The notes beneath the pieces are model-generated. The model saw nothing but the letters and a program-made list of their open reading frames with translations. It was not told the origin of the DNA and searched no databases. Shown here one piece after another: positions 38,118 through 46,113 of a stretch of DNA of 51,195 nucleotides (its first letter is position 1; each line of letters opens with the position of its first letter). The DNA comes from Mesorhizobium alhagi CCNWXJ12-2. GTDB lineage: Bacteria; Pseudomonadota; Alphaproteobacteria; Rhizobiales; Rhizobiaceae. Position numbers and translations under genes: made by a program. The stretch lies in assembly GCF_000236565.1 (NCBI RefSeq), contig NZ_AHAM01000330.1, positions 1 to 51,195 of the forward strand. Direction: 5' to 3'.

Positions 38118-38148
38118 GGGTCAGGACCTGTTAAATAGAACCTGACCC
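38118..38148. repeat. Inverted repeat with AT-rich loop after the methyltransferase gene
   Basis: GGGTCAGG (38118-38125) and CCTGACCC (38141-38148) pair perfectly around a 15-base loop containing TTAAATA. It could terminate transcription, although no T-run follows. It also marks the left border of the TetR/SDR block, and similar GGTCAG-type palindromes are known as dispersed REP-like elements. The remaining bases to 38275 hold no gene I can see. Confidence 0.6.
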
Positions 38149-38275
38149 CAGGATCGTTCTTATCGGTCGCCTGATAATCGAGTCCAGTCTCTTCCAAGGC
38201 GATACGGCAGGCCGTCGCGGACGCGGCATTCCTAAACTTTCAGCGTCCGGTGAGCAGCCCGATGAAGGCCAGTCG

Positions 38276-39043
38276 TCAGCGCGCCGTCATTCCGCCATCG
38301 ACGCGGTAATTCATGCCGGTCAGCCACTTCCCGCGATCCGACGCGAGCAGCGCGACAACCTCTGTGATGTCGTCGGTGGTGCCGATGCGGCCGAGCGGCA
38401 CATACCGGAGCCACTCATCGCTCGAAATCCCCGGGAACGACTTCCGCATCTCGTCGGCGCTCGGCGTCGAGATGGGACCGGGTGACACGACGTTCACGCG
38501 GACGCCGCTCGGCGCGAGTTCGACGGCGAGCGTGCGCGAGTAGAAGTCGAGCGCCGCCTTTGCGACACCGTAGTGCGCAGTGGGAGCGAAGGGCATAGTC
38601 GCAGCCGTCGACGAGATGTTCACGACCGCAGCGGCTTTCGACGCGCGGAGCGTCGGCAGGAGCGCGTTCGTGAGGCGGATAGAGGCGAAGAGGTTGAGAT
38701 CGATGGCGTCTTGCCACTCCTCGTCGGGAATCGTCGGGGAGCCTTCCGGAAACATGCGCGTACCGCCCGCACCGCCCGCATTGTTGACAAGGATGTCGAG
38801 GCCGCCAAGCACCGCGAGCGCCTCTGCGGCGATCGCCTTCACCCCTTCGCTCGTACTGACGTCGCCGTCGATGAACGTCGCCGCCGCGGGTGTGAAGTCG
38901 CTGCGCGAGCGCGCCGCGACCACGACCTTGGCGCCGGCATCGAGAAGGCGCTTCGCGATCGCCGCGCCGATGCCGCGCGTGCCCCCGGTGACGAGGGCAC
39001 GACGACCGATGAACTCCTTCGAGAGATCGAGCTTGCTGGACAT
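38276..39043 (-). CDS. Short-chain dehydrogenase/reductase (SDR)
   Basis: A 255-residue classical SDR oxidoreductase. Cofactor motif ALVTGGTRGIGAAIA (residues 17-30), NNAGG (87-91), catalytic Ser in VNISSTAA (144/145) and YGVAK (Tyr158, Lys162) are all present. The arginines after the second strand (ARSRSD) suggest NADP. Substrate unknown. It diverges from a TetR regulator, a common pairing in which the SDR detoxifies or converts the inducer. Two palindromic sites lie just upstream of its ATG. Its location inside a glycan cluster looks accidental. Confidence 0.92.
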   Translation of the reverse strand: MSSKLDLSKEFIGRRALVTGGTRGIGAAIAKRLLDAGAKVVVAARSRSDFTPAAATFIDGDVSTSEGVKAIAAEALAVLGGLDILVNNAGGAGGTRMFPEGSPTIPDEEWQDAIDLNLFASIRLTNALLPTLRASKAAAVVNISSTAATMPFAPTAHYGVAKAALDFYSRTLAVELAPSGVRVNVVSPGPISTPSADEMRKSFPGISSDEWLRYVPLGRIGTTDDITEVVALLASDRGKWLTGMNYRVDGGMTAR

Positions 39044-39066
39044 GATGTTCCTTTGGATTTACATAA

Positions 39067-39102
39067 CGGAGCAGTGATCCGTATATATGGAGCACCGCTC
39101 CG
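39067..39102. promoter_or_regulatory. Paired operator sites next to the SDR gene
   Basis: Two 15-base dyads, CGGAGCAGTGATCCG (39067-39081) and TGGAGCACCGCTCCG (39088-39102), start 21 bases apart. They sit 24 bases upstream of the SDR ATG. The same pattern recurs beside the tetR gene. Confidence 0.65.
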
Positions 39103-39189
39103 TTTGTCAACCGACAGGCGTGACCTGCTGTACTTCATCATGTTGGCTGGGCCTCTCTGTATCCCTCATCGCCAATGCGTGATATCTAG

Positions 39190-39225
39190 TGGAGCGCCGC
39201 TCCATATACGCGGAGCGCTGATCCG
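39190..39225. promoter_or_regulatory. Paired operator sites next to the tetR gene
   Basis: TGGAGCGCCGCTCCA (39190-39204) and CGGAGCGCTGATCCG (39211-39225) again start 21 bases apart, about two helical turns. The second ends 16 bases before the tetR ATG. Together with 39067-39102 this makes four related sites in one 198-base divergent promoter region. Confidence 0.65.
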
Positions 39226-39241
39226 ATTGCTAAAAGAGCCC

Positions 39242-39814
39242 ATGCGAGCCGACGCCAGAAAGAACTACAGCCACCTGCTCGCGGTCGCGCGTGACGTCAT
39301 CACAGAGCACGGCGCCGACGCATCGCTGCGCGATATCGCCCGCAAGGCGGATGTCGGGCTGGGCACGCTGTATCGTCACTTCCCCACGCGAGAGGCGTTG
39401 CTTGAGGCTTTGCTCCGCGCGAGCCTTGACGAACTGACGCAAAAGGCAGGAGAGCTCGAAACATCGAGTTCACCCGATGAAGCTCTCGTATCGTGGTTTC
39501 GCGAGGCGGTGGCGTTCACGCATAGCTATAGAGGCATTGTGGATTTGATGGCGGCCGCCATAGCGGACCCGGACTCCGCCCTCCATGCTTCATGCACCAC
39601 GGTGCGTTCGGCAGGCGCGCGACTACTTCTCCGTGCTCAGGCTGAGGGAGTGGCGCGCGCCGATATTGATGGGACCGACCTTTTCGCCCTGATCGGGGCG
39701 CTCGGCTGGGTTGGCGACCAACCCTCGTTCGCGCCGCGCGCCGATCATCTCGTTGACATCATCGCCGGCGCGATCCTGACAAGCCGGTCGGGCAGCGCTG
39801 TCAGGGAGGAATAA
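39242..39814 (+). CDS. TetR-family transcriptional regulator
   Basis: A 190-residue regulator. The N-terminal helix-turn-helix is ASLRDIARKADVGLGTLYRHF (about residues 29-49), followed by the usual PTREALLEALL helix. The remaining all-helical domain would bind a small ligand. It diverges from the SDR gene; the four dyads between them are the likely binding sites, giving autoregulation and SDR repression. Start ATG 39242 follows AAAAGAG. After its stop, 39815-39907 has no recognisable feature. Confidence 0.9.
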   Translation: MRADARKNYSHLLAVARDVITEHGADASLRDIARKADVGLGTLYRHFPTREALLEALLRASLDELTQKAGELETSSSPDEALVSWFREAVAFTHSYRGIVDLMAAAIADPDSALHASCTTVRSAGARLLLRAQAEGVARADIDGTDLFALIGALGWVGDQPSFAPRADHLVDIIAGAILTSRSGSAVREE

Positions 39815-39907
39815 CGGAGCGCCGTGCTACCGATCCGAACTGCGCTGCCGGCTACCTAACGACGCATACCCTCACGCGATCCGGATCAAGAAACAGTCGT
39901 TCATCTT

Positions 39908-41035
39908 CTACAGCCCGCGCAGCACCTGCGCAGATTTGCGCGCTCCATCCAGATCCAGCGCATGGCGCGGCGGCCGCGGGCGGGCCAGAGCCGCTTCGAT
40001 CGCGCCGGCAAGCAGTTCCGGCGTCAGGCCACTCTCGCTGACCGTCGATGCGAGGCCGAGCCGCTCCAGCCGCTCGGCGCGCACCTCCTGCTCCGTCTCA
40101 CCGCCGGCCGCGAACGGTACCAGCAGCGAACGGCAGCCGGCGCGCAGTATGTCGCACACCGTGTTGTAGCCCGCTTGGGAGACCGACAGCCGCGCCCCGC
40201 CGAGCAGGCTGGCGAAATCCTTGCGGAACCGGAATATCTCAAGACTCTCCGGCGCTGCCGCGACGATCGCGTCGAACTCCGCTTGCGGCAGGTTCGGCCC
40301 GGTGATCAGGCCCCATCTGCCCGACGCTGGCAGCAATTTTGCGGCTTCCACAGCCGTCCGGGCGAGTTCGCCGCCTGCCGCGCCGCCGCCGGCCGAGATC
40401 AGCACGTCGAAATTTTCCGCCGCGGGCTCGGGCTCGGGTCCGGCGACGAGGCCGGTATAGGCGATCTTCTGCGAAAATCCGGCGGCGAGCGGAAAGGTTT
40501 CGTCCAGCGTCGCGAAACCGGGATCGCCATGCACCATCACCAGGTCGAAATGCCGGTCAATAACCTCCGCGCTTTCCTCGTTCCGCCCCGGCTTGACCCG
40601 CTCCTGCAGGATGTCGCGGACCGACGTGACCAGCCGCGGCCTCGGCGTCGCCGACGCGATTGCGTCCAGCAACGGCAGGAGCTCGAAGCGCATCTGGCGG
40701 CGGCCGAACGGGAACGCCTCTATGATCACGATGTCGGGACGCGTCTGCGCAAACAGTGACAGAAGCATGTCGCGCCGTCGCGCCTTGAACGCCTCGTCCA
40801 CCGGTCGGCCGTCGAGATCGGCCAAGCCGGAAAATCCCTGGTCGCCGGACGTCACCGCAGGCAGCGCGACATGGGTCACCCCTTGGCCGGGAAATCCCGC
40901 CACCGGCGTTCCGCCGGTCACCACGGTGACGGCAAAGCCGTCTTCGGCAAGCGCCGACGCCACCCGGCTCGCCCGCGCCAGATGGCCGATGCCGAGCAGA
41001 TGCTGGACGTAGAACAGGATGCGGGGCTGCGTCAT
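39908..41035 (-). CDS. Glycosyltransferase, MurG/GT28-like
   Basis: A 375-residue GT-B protein. The N-terminus ILFYVQHLLGIGHLARASRV has the GxGHxxR loop of MurG-like enzymes, and the C-terminal domain has the nucleotide-sugar site ISAGGGAAGG, then SVSQAGYNTVCDILRAG and LLVPFAAGGETEQEVRA. ATG 41035 overlaps the stop of the preceding GT4 gene by four bases. A longer frame upstream is a shadow. It resembles the glycosyltransferase at 42283 in layout, so the two may add successive residues of one repeat unit. Confidence 0.85.
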   Translation of the reverse strand: MTQPRILFYVQHLLGIGHLARASRVASALAEDGFAVTVVTGGTPVAGFPGQGVTHVALPAVTSGDQGFSGLADLDGRPVDEAFKARRRDMLLSLFAQTRPDIVIIEAFPFGRRQMRFELLPLLDAIASATPRPRLVTSVRDILQERVKPGRNEESAEVIDRHFDLVMVHGDPGFATLDETFPLAAGFSQKIAYTGLVAGPEPEPAAENFDVLISAGGGAAGGELARTAVEAAKLLPASGRWGLITGPNLPQAEFDAIVAAAPESLEIFRFRKDFASLLGGARLSVSQAGYNTVCDILRAGCRSLLVPFAAGGETEQEVRAERLERLGLASTVSESGLTPELLAGAIEAALARPRPPRHALDLDGARKSAQVLRGL

Positions 41036-42279
41036 GGTTCTCTGCGCCACTCCTCCTCGAACAGCGCCTTGAGCTGCCGGATGCTCGACATATGGTCGAA
41101 ATGCCCCCGCACGCGCCTGTCTGCCGCTTCGCCGAGCCGCTTCCGCAGCGCCGGCTCGCGGATCGCCCGCTCCAGTGCCCCGGCAAGCGCGCCGGGATCG
41201 TCCGGCGGCACGACCAGTCCGTTTTCCCCGTCGGTCAGGAGTTCCGGCACCCCCGAAACATCGGTGGAAACGCAGGTGAGCTTCTGGCTCGCCGCCTCGA
41301 CCAGCACGTTGGGCAGGCCGTCCCGGTCGCCATCGGCGGCGATGCGGCAGGCCAGCGCGAAAATGTCGGCGCGGCGATAATGCGCCAGCACCTCCTCCTG
41401 CGCCAGCGCGCCTTTCCATGTGACGCGGTCTGCAATGCCCAACTCATCGGCCAGCGCCTTGAGCCGGTCCAGTTGTTCGCCGCCGCCAATATGCTCGAAG
41501 CGCCACGAAAGTTCGGCCGGCAGCAGCGCCAGCGCCCGAAGCAGCGTGTCGTAGCCCTTCTTCTCGACCGCCCGGCCGACGCTGACCAGCAGCACTGGAT
41601 CAGCGGGATCGGAACCGTCGCGCTCCGGCCGCGCGCCGTCGAAAGGCCCGAAGCGGGCGAGGTCGAGACCGTGATAGCTGAGATGGACTCGGCCCTTGCC
41701 ACCCGCCAGCGCCTTGAGATGCTCGAAGCCGGTCCGCGTGCAGGTCACCACCCAGCGCGCCGAAGCGAGCTTGCCGGCGAGCTCCCAGTCGGGCGAGGTC
41801 CAGATGTCCTTGGCGTGCGCCGAGCAGGTCCACGGCACGCCCCTGAGCAGGCTGGCATAGGCCGTCACCGAGGCCGGCGTGTGGATGAAATGCGCGTGCA
41901 GCCATTCGGCCTCGCCCGGCCATTCCGCCGCCAGCACCAGCGCCTGGCCGAAGCGGCGGAAGCGGTTGCGCGTGAGGTCGTGCCGCAAATCCGAGACGAA
42001 GGCCCGCGCCGCCCGCAAAAAGCCCGGTCTGGGCAGGCGGGCGAACAGCGCGCGCAAAACCCGCCACGGCTCCTCATGCAGATATTCGGGAAGGTAGTGG
42101 ACCGGCGCCTTGATCTCGTCATGCACCGGATGGCGCTTGGCGTCGGTCGGCCGCCTCAGCGCCACCAGCACCAGTTCCAGCCCGGCGCGCTCCAGTCCCA
42201 GCAGTTCCTGCGCGATGAAAGTCTCCGACAGGCGCGGATAGCCTTTCAGCACCACGGCGATCTTGCGGCGTTCGGACAA
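41032..42279 (-). CDS. Glycosyltransferase family 4
   Basis: A 415-residue GT-B enzyme. N-terminal strand: KIAVVLKGYPRLSETFIAQE, typical of colanic-acid or exopolysaccharide GT4 enzymes. Donor site: VSVGRAVEKKGYDTLLRAL, then DGLPNVLVEAASQKLTCVSTDVSGVPELLTDGENG. It starts three bases after the COG4671-like gene and overlaps the next one, so the three are one transcription unit. Donor and linkage unknown. Confidence 0.9.
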   Translation of the reverse strand: MSERRKIAVVLKGYPRLSETFIAQELLGLERAGLELVLVALRRPTDAKRHPVHDEIKAPVHYLPEYLHEEPWRVLRALFARLPRPGFLRAARAFVSDLRHDLTRNRFRRFGQALVLAAEWPGEAEWLHAHFIHTPASVTAYASLLRGVPWTCSAHAKDIWTSPDWELAGKLASARWVVTCTRTGFEHLKALAGGKGRVHLSYHGLDLARFGPFDGARPERDGSDPADPVLLVSVGRAVEKKGYDTLLRALALLPAELSWRFEHIGGGEQLDRLKALADELGIADRVTWKGALAQEEVLAHYRRADIFALACRIAADGDRDGLPNVLVEAASQKLTCVSTDVSGVPELLTDGENGLVVPPDDPGALAGALERAIREPALRKRLGEAADRRVRGHFDHMSSIRQLKALFEEEWRREP

Positions 42280-42282
42280 ATG

Positions 42283-43497
42283 TCAGCTCGCGCCTTCGAC
42301 GACCGTGAAATGCGGGCGCGAGCGCTCGTCGAGCCAGTCGCCGATGAGTTCGGAGATGTTGACGAGGCCGCCGAGCCTGAGGTCGGGGCTGCTCCGGGAG
42401 GGCGCCGGCCGGTCGGGCAGGGCCTTCAGCGCCTCGGCGAAGCGCCTGGAATCCTCGGCCTCTTCCGGCAGCAGCATCTCGATCAGCCCGAGTTCGGCGG
42501 CGCGGCGGGCGCGGATCAGCTGCTCCTCCCGCGGCTTGACGCGCGGCACGATCAGCGCCGGCTTGTCGAAGGACAGGATCTCGCAATAGGTGTTGTAGCC
42601 GCCCATCGCCACCACCGCCTTGGCGCCCGCGATCAGCTCTTCCATGCGGTTGTCGAATTCGATGATCTTGATATGCGGCACCTTGGCGCCCTTGTTGATC
42701 AGCTTGCGCCGCTTGCGGGCCGGCATGTATGGGCCGAGCACGACCAGCGCCTTGTGCTGCAGGCTGGGGTCCTCGCGATAGGCGTCGATGACATTGTGGA
42801 TGAGGTCGGCCCCGTCGCCGCCGCCGCCCGTGGTCACCAGGATGTAGTCGCCTTCCGGCCGATGGTCCGGCATCTCGTCATGCGAAAGGCTTCTCTGCAG
42901 GAAACCGACGAAGTTCATCTTGGCGCGAACGCCCGCGGGCACATCCAGCCCGGTCAGCGGATCGTAGAAATCCGGCGGGCCGTAAACCCAGACCATGTCG
43001 TAGAAGCGGTCGATCTTGCGCATCGTGTCGCTTTGCTTCCACTCGGCGTCGAGCAGATGCGGCGCGTCCATCACCTCGCGCAGGCCGAGCACCAGCGTCG
43101 TGCCGCGCGTCTTCAGGTAGGACAGCGTCTCCTCGACCTCGCCGCGCAGGCCCATCGGCTCCTTGTCGACGATGAAGATGTCCGGCTGGAAGGTCTCGGC
43201 GGTGTGGCGGATGATCGACTGGCGCATTTTCAGCGTCTCGTGCAGATCCATATGCTGGGCAAGCGAAGTGTATTCGCCATTGCGCAGCTTGATGACACTA
43301 GGGATCTTCACGAAGTCGACGCGCGCCCGGTAGTCGAATGCGCCCGCGATGGTCGCGCCGGAAATGATCAGCACATTCAGCCCGCGATAATCCTCGACCA
43401 GCGAATGAGCGATGGTGCGGCATCGCCGCAAATGCCCGAGCCCGAACGTATCGTGGCTGTACATGAGGATCCGAGCGTCTTCCAAGCGCCGCATCAT
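42283..43497 (-). CDS. Predicted glycosyltransferase (COG4671 type)
   Basis: A 404-residue protein of the uncharacterised glycosyltransferase group COG4671. N-terminal ILMYSHDTFGLGHLRRCRTI carries the GxGHxxR-like loop. The C-terminal half has LVTTGGGGDGADLI and VVAMGGYNTYCEIL, positions matching MurG donor-binding loops. It is the first gene of a three-gene glycosyltransferase operon. Either ATG 43497 or ATG 43494 could be the start. The family often travels with ABC exporters and other glycosyltransferases in rhizobia. Confidence 0.85.
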   Translation of the reverse strand: MMRRLEDARILMYSHDTFGLGHLRRCRTIAHSLVEDYRGLNVLIISGATIAGAFDYRARVDFVKIPSVIKLRNGEYTSLAQHMDLHETLKMRQSIIRHTAETFQPDIFIVDKEPMGLRGEVEETLSYLKTRGTTLVLGLREVMDAPHLLDAEWKQSDTMRKIDRFYDMVWVYGPPDFYDPLTGLDVPAGVRAKMNFVGFLQRSLSHDEMPDHRPEGDYILVTTGGGGDGADLIHNVIDAYREDPSLQHKALVVLGPYMPARKRRKLINKGAKVPHIKIIEFDNRMEELIAGAKAVVAMGGYNTYCEILSFDKPALIVPRVKPREEQLIRARRAAELGLIEMLLPEEAEDSRRFAEALKALPDRPAPSRSSPDLRLGGLVNISELIGDWLDERSRPHFTVVEGAS

Positions 43498-43901
43498 ACC
43501 AAATCGTCCTCAATTTGGCCCTGCGGCCGTCTCTTCAAAAAGCCCGGTTCGGGTCACTATACCGCATGTGCCCGTCTGGTCCACCACCGCAGGCCGGCCT
43601 TGTGGCTGGCTGTGGCCTTGAAAGGCTCGTGGAGGGCCAATTTCACCGGGCATGACAAACAATCGATGAAACGCAATCAACAAGAGCCGGTCAGGTAGAG
43701 ATAGCTTTTCCCGGAATCAACCGGCAATCGCCGGCGCATGTACATCGGAAAACGCGGCGGTGGCGGATTGTTCGGGAAACGCAATGGGATAGCCGAGAGG
43801 ATTTTTTCACTCCGCCGGATTAATTTTTTGCAGACCGGGCTCCACGGAGGGGCAGCGACTTGTTGGCTCGCTTTGTCGGCGGCGATGGCGTAAGAGCGGC
43901 G
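43498..43901. other. Non-coding stretch between divergent genes
   Basis: About 400 bases with no convincing gene. It should hold the promoter of the glycosyltransferase operon (left) and of the DUF982 gene (right). Visible are a short hairpin CCGGC-AATC-GCCGG (43721-43734) and two T6 runs around 43804 and 43824 separated by CACTCCGCC, which give a locally AT-rich patch ahead of DUF982. No tRNA or known RNA element was recognised. Confidence 0.6.
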
Positions 43902-44159
43902 ATGAAACAAGAACGCTTTGAAGTGCCGCTCACCGTGAAATCCGGCGATGCGAGCGAAAATCTGGTACTGCGGAACGCCCGCGAGGCCTCCGACTACCTG
44001 CTCAACAAATGGCCGGGAAAGAAAAGCCCCAAGCACCGCGCGGCGCTGCAGGCCTGCCACGACGCCCTTGCCGGCGACAAGCCGACCATGACCGCCCGGC
44101 GCGCCTTTCTCGCGGCGGCGCGCGAGGCCGATGTGCTGGTCAGCGACAAGGCGCCCTGA
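43902..44159 (+). CDS. DUF982 protein
   Basis: An 85-residue protein of the DUF982 family, which is abundant in rhizobia and has no assigned role. It begins MKQERFEVPLTVKSGD and has the typical core REASDYLLNKWPGK and HRAALQACHDALAG, ending in ARRAFLAAAREADVLV. ATG 43902 gives the usual family start; an in-frame TTG at 43860 would add 14 residues. It stands alone, so neighbours say little about function. Confidence 0.8.
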   Translation: MKQERFEVPLTVKSGDASENLVLRNAREASDYLLNKWPGKKSPKHRAALQACHDALAGDKPTMTARRAFLAAAREADVLVSDKAP

Positions 44160-44209
44160 CCTGTAGTTGAGGTGGGTCGGCGGAACCTGTCGCGTCCGCC
44201 TCGGAAAAT

Positions 44210-44407
44210 TCAGGAGGCCTTCTTGCGCGCCCGCTTCGGCGCTGCCGGTTTGTCGGCCTGTTCGAGGCGCTCGGCCTCTTCCTTTTCGAGCCGAAGCTCC
44301 CTGAGGCGCGCGGTCTTCTTCTGGCGCGCCGCCAGTTCGGTGTTCATGATCTGGCGCGCCGCCGAATCCGTCCTGGCGCTCTTCTGTTCGCCCGCGATTG
44401 GCTTCAT
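44210..44407 (-). CDS. Small basic hypothetical protein
   Basis: A 65-residue, highly charged protein (MKPIAGEQKSARTD at the start, AAPKRARKKAS at the end), mostly predicted helix. Rich in Lys, Arg, Glu and Ala, without signal or membrane segment. I do not know its role. Another Lys-rich small gene lies 61 bases upstream on the same strand; the pair may be co-transcribed. Confidence 0.55.
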   Translation of the reverse strand: MKPIAGEQKSARTDSAARQIMNTELAARQKKTARLRELRLEKEEAERLEQADKPAAPKRARKKAS

Positions 44408-44468
44408 GTCGCTATCCCTACCGGTTCGTTTGCGTCAAATGGCGAAGCGATGCTCGGCGCAATTGGCG

Positions 44469-44621
44469 CTATTTTGCCTCCGCCTCCTTCACCTCGTTGT
44501 CTTCGACCGGCTTGGCGCGCTCGGACTTCTCGGCCTTGGCATTCTGCTTTTCGGCTTTCTTGGCCGCCTTGATCCGGTCGCGATCCCTGCGCTCCTGGCC
44601 GTAATTGGGCTTCTTTGCCAT
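44469..44621 (-). CDS. Small Lys-rich conserved hypothetical protein
   Basis: A 50-residue protein starting MAKKPNYGQERRDRDRIKAA and ending in an acidic tail (VEDNEVKEAEAK). Short proteins with this MAKKPNYGQER start are common in rhizobial genomes as far as I recall; function unknown. The frame is open for 27 more codons upstream but the conserved start favours 44621. The next 277 bases up to the BMP gene show no gene and should contain its promoter. Confidence 0.6.
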   Translation of the reverse strand: MAKKPNYGQERRDRDRIKAAKKAEKQNAKAEKSERAKPVEDNEVKEAEAK

Positions 44622-44898
44622 CAGTCGATCCTTTCGATACGCGGTTGCCTGGATGCCGCTTTCGGCAATGTGCCGGCCGCCGCCTGTGTCGTATCCGGCC
44701 ATTTCCAGCCCGATCCGCGGCCGCGGCTTTTCGTAAGCCCTGCCTACCGCGTTGCGCTTGGCTGCGCAACCTGAGGCGCTTTAGGCGACGGCGGTGGAAT
44801 GCCCCGCGCCGCCGATTGCGGGGCCCCGGAAATTCGCATACCGTTGACCAAACGATAAAAAACGGGACGGAAGTCAATCCAGCCAGAGGTGATGAAAA

Positions 44899-45927
44899 AT
44901 GCCTAGAAACAAAGTCTTTTCGGCCGTGTCGCGTCGCACGGTGTTGAAGTCGGCCGGCGCCGGCGCGGCCCTTGCCGCCATGGCGGGTCTGCCCACGCGC
45001 GCCTTCGCCCAGGAGGCGCTGAAGGTGGCGGCGGTCTATACCGTTCCGGTCGAGCAGCAATGGGTCAGCCGCATCCACAAGGCGGCCAACGCCGCCAAGG
45101 ATCGGGGCGAGATCGAATATGTCTATTCCGAAAACACCTCCAACAACGATTATGAGCGCGTCATGCGCGAATATGCCGAGGCCGGCCACAAGCTCATCGT
45201 CGGCGAGGTGTTCGGCGTCGAGGACGCTGCCCGCGCCGTCGCGAGGGATTATCCGGACGTCGCCTTCCTGATGGGGTCGAGCTTCAAGCCGGACGAAGCG
45301 GTGCCGAACTTCGCCCCCTTCGACAACTACATCCAGGACGCATCCTACCTCTCCGGCATCATCGCCGGCGCCATGACCAAGTCGAAGAACATCGGCATGG
45401 TCGGCGGCTACCCCATCCCCGAGGTGAACCGCCTGATGAACGCCTTCGTGGCCGGCGTGAAGGAGACCGCGCCCGACACCAAATTCCAGGTTGCCTTCAT
45501 CGGCTCGTGGTTCGACCCGCCCAAGGCCAAGGAAACCGCCTTCGCCCAGATCGACGGCGGCGCCGACCTGCTCTACGCCGAGCGCTTCGGCGTCTCGGAC
45601 GCGGCCAAGGAGAGGGGCATCCTCGCCGTCGGCAACGTCATCGACACCCAGGCCGATTACCCCGAAACGGTGGTGGCTTCGGCGCTGTGGCATTTCGAGC
45701 CGACGCTCGACAAGGCGATCGCCGAGGTGAAGGCCGGGACCTTCAAGGCAGAGGACTACGGCGTCTATTCCTTCATGAAGAATGGCGGCTGCTCGCTGGC
45801 CCCGCTCGGCACGTTCGAGGGCAAGGTGCCGGCCGATGTCATGGCCAAGGTCGCCGAGAAGGAAAAGGCGATCAAGGACGGAAGCTTCACCGTCGAGATC
45901 AACGACGCCGAGCCGAAATCGAGCTAG
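44899..45927 (+). CDS. BMP-family ABC transporter binding protein (nucleoside/nucleobase)
   Basis: A 342-residue periplasmic protein of the basic-membrane-protein family, which binds nucleosides or purines/pyrimidines. The N-terminus is a twin-arginine signal (SRRTVLKSAGAGAALAAMAG, residues 11-30) with cleavage near AFAQ. The mature part has the family features VAAVYTVPVEQQWVSRIH, YAEAGHKLIVGEVF and NIGMVGGYPIPEVNRL. ATG 44899 follows AGAGGTG. First gene of an uptake operon whose last gene is a cytosine-deaminase-like amidohydrolase, so a pyrimidine base is a reasonable substrate. Confidence 0.9.
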   Translation: MPRNKVFSAVSRRTVLKSAGAGAALAAMAGLPTRAFAQEALKVAAVYTVPVEQQWVSRIHKAANAAKDRGEIEYVYSENTSNNDYERVMREYAEAGHKLIVGEVFGVEDAARAVARDYPDVAFLMGSSFKPDEAVPNFAPFDNYIQDASYLSGIIAGAMTKSKNIGMVGGYPIPEVNRLMNAFVAGVKETAPDTKFQVAFIGSWFDPPKAKETAFAQIDGGADLLYAERFGVSDAAKERGILAVGNVIDTQADYPETVVASALWHFEPTLDKAIAEVKAGTFKAEDYGVYSFMKNGGCSLAPLGTFEGKVPADVMAKVAEKEKAIKDGSFTVEINDAEPKSS

Positions 45928-45937
45928 CGGCGGTATT

Positions 45938-46085
45938 CCTTCTCCCCTTGTGGGAGAAGGTGGATTGGCGCAAAGCGCCAAGACGGATGAGGGGTGTTTG
46001 GACGAAATGCAGGCGTTGCAATCTGCCCAACACCCCTCATCCGACCTCGCTTCGCTCGGCCACCTTCTCCCACAAGGGGAGAAGG
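45938..46085. repeat. 148-bp nested inverted-repeat element
   Basis: Outer arms of 26 bases (45938-45963 and 46060-46085) are perfectly complementary and contain CCTTCTCCCCTTGTGGGAGA. Inner arms of 15 bases, CGGATGAGGGGTGTT (45984-45998) and its complement (46029-46043), are also perfect. Each outer arm can itself fold. It lies wholly between the binding-protein and ATPase genes. Confidence 0.9.
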
Positions 46086-46113
46086 AAGATCATGAACGCC
46101 GGCTCCCTTTGAC

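Noticed and set aside
41092-43698. 868-codon open frame on the plus strand opposite the glycosyltransferase genes
   Set aside because: It is antisense to two well-supported glycosyltransferases, and its translation is rich in Arg, His, Gln, Ala and Asp without any domain. High-GC codon bias creates such frames.
44622-44898. Search for a riboswitch upstream of the nucleoside-type importer
   Set aside because: GC-rich stretches can form stems, but no purine, preQ1 or other known aptamer core was recognised.
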